From: Euwallacea fornicatus
Lineage: Eukaryota; Arthropoda; Insecta; Coleoptera; Curculionidae
Direction of reading: 5' to 3'
Length of the DNA stretch: 64,000 bases
NCBI RefSeq assembly: GCF_040115645.1
Contig: NW_027096008.1
Location: forward strand, 1,116,001-1,180,000
Shown here: piece after piece, positions 63,501-64,000 of the stretch
Layout: each line of letters starts with the position of its first letter
How positions within the stretch are numbered: the first letter of the stretch is position 1
The notes under the pieces: model-generated
What the model was told of the DNA's origin: nothing
Database searches by the model: none
Seen by the model: the letters and a program-made list of their open reading frames with translations, nothing else
Translations under genes and position numbers: made by a program

Positions 63501-64000
63501 CTCGACGAGATCTTTAAAATGACACAACAATTCATGATTGCATCTTGTTGAATTTCCAAGAAAAATAGTACTTTATGTGCTCAAACACACAACTTTTGTG
63601 ACTTTTCCAATTTTGAAGCTCGATAACTTTGGCAAATGTGGACCAAATTTGTTAACCAAAGTGTCAAATTAATCAGCTCGACAAGGTTATGAAGATGTCA
63701 CAACTCATCATGATTACCTCTTGTTGAACTTCCAAGAAAAATAGTACTTTATGTGCTCAAACACACAACTTTTGTGACTTTTCAAACTTTGAAGCTCGAT
63801 AACTTCGGCAAATGTGGACCACATTTCTTAAACAAAGTGTCAAATTAATTAGCTCGACGAGATTTTGAATATGTCACAACACATCATGATTGCATCTTGT
63901 TGAATTTCCAAGAAAAATAGTACTTTATGTGCTCAAACACACAACTTTTGTGACTTTTCAAACTTTGAAGCTCGATAGCTTCGGCAAATGAGGACCAAAT
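60517..64000. repeat. Region F: less homogenised monomers
   Basis: About 20 monomers without a clear long period. G-derived copies at 61045, 62979, 63155 and 63683 carry GATTACCTCTTG, a form not noticed elsewhere (others read GATTACATC). Private changes cluster here: GACCACATTTCTT near 61180 and 63820, CAATTTTTAAGCTC near 62376, GAAGGTCGATAAC near 62913, GTCAAGTTCATCAG near 63487 and GTCAACTTAATC near 62256. Three adjacent junctions read CTCAACGAG. The window ends 142 bp into a T monomer, so the array continues. Confidence 0.85.
61221..61394. repeat. Chimeric monomer with 2-bp loss at the junction
   Basis: The head starts as R class with one change (GGGATCTTTAAAATGAC, positions 1-17) and then continues as T/G class from position 20 (AACACATCATGATTACATC). 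Positions 18-19 are missing, so the copy is 174 bp. The deletion sits at the class switch, consistent with an exchange slightly out of register. It lacks the replacement that defines the other 174-bp monomers, so it arose independently. Confidence 0.9.

Larger units (their letters stand above)
1..64000. repeat. 176-bp satellite DNA array, 363 complete monomers
   Basis: Head-to-tail satellite filling the window. The unit is 176 bp; with the boundary placed after CTCGAC, monomers start at 1, 177, 353 and so on to 63859. All copies have the same orientation. Length changes found are 18 copies of 174 bp carrying one shared 2-bp deletion pattern, one further 174-bp copy at 61221, two of 179 bp and two of 177 bp. 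Their net sum (-30) places the monomer starting at 63859 exactly, so no unseen net indel remains. A consensus T-class monomer has 60 G+C of 176. I see no transposon, gene, RNA gene or unique DNA. The likely role is structural, as centromeric or heterochromatic satellite of a eukaryote; that is inferred from array form and monomer length, not from a recognised family. Confidence 0.98.

Noticed and set aside
1..64000. CRISPR array
   Set aside because: There are no short repeats alternating with unique spacers; the whole 176-bp unit repeats and the variable parts are shared among copies. No cas-like gene is present.
1..64000. Transposable elements, LTRs or insertion sequences within the array
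   Set aside because: The monomer phase is kept across the window with only -30 bp net drift, all explained by small indels, so no insertion can be hidden. No terminal repeats, target-site duplications or polymerase-like ORFs are seen.
1..64000. Telomeric, rDNA or tRNA sequences
   Set aside because: No TTAGGG- or TTTAGGG-type runs were seen, no conserved rRNA segments, and the short hairpins do not form a tRNA cloverleaf.
1..64000. Naming the satellite family or species
   Set aside because: Monomer length is close to plant centromere satellites such as those of Arabidopsis (about 178 bp) and Brassica (about 176 bp), but the sequence does not match what I recall of them. Length alone does not identify a family.

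Overview
The whole window is one uninterrupted tandem satellite array with no gene, RNA gene, transposable element or unique sequence in it. The unit is 176 bp, about 34% G+C, and every copy runs in the same orientation. Taking the monomer boundary after the CTCGAC motif, the window holds 363 complete monomers (1-63858) and 142 bp of a 364th. Counting every length change I found (18 short copies of -2, one other -2, two +3 and two +1) predicts the phase of the last monomer exactly, so I found no insertion, inversion or gap. The sequence looks like nuclear satellite DNA of a eukaryote, most likely (peri)centromeric or another heterochromatic block. The monomer length and A+T-rich sequence resemble plant centromere satellites, but I do not recognise the family and cannot name the species; an animal source is not excluded.

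Monomers fall into a few recurring head classes, called here R, T, G, S and C, combined with several tail variants. They are arranged in nested higher-order repeats (HORs) that change along the window. Region A (1-22160) is built of R-rich HOR units, canonically 16 monomers (2814-2815 bp), with expanded versions of 17, 19 and 21 monomers. Region B (22161-38518) is dominated by T-class monomers and shows a super-period of about 33 monomers (about 5.8 kb), marked by a divergent three-monomer cassette. Region C (38519-40630) is a young local dimer/trimer array with a private GAGGGT variant and a 7-monomer repeat. Region D (40631-47142) has a 14-monomer (2464 bp) period. Region E (47143-60516) has a 22-monomer period (about 3.87 kb) containing an internal 5-monomer duplication, and its third copy is expanded to 32 monomers. 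Region F (60517-64000) carries more private variants and may lie nearer a less homogenised part or edge of the array.

No genes act together here. The sequence records repeated unequal exchange and gene conversion. Short elements that could matter to chromatin are a perfect dyad (GAAGCT-CGAT-AGCTTC), a second palindrome around TTTGTTAAACAAA, an almost invariant core from about monomer positions 37 to 83, and a weak CENP-B-box-like match. Those roles are inference. The only ORFs are short minus-strand stretches opening with TTG across monomer junctions, and they are artefacts of the repeat.
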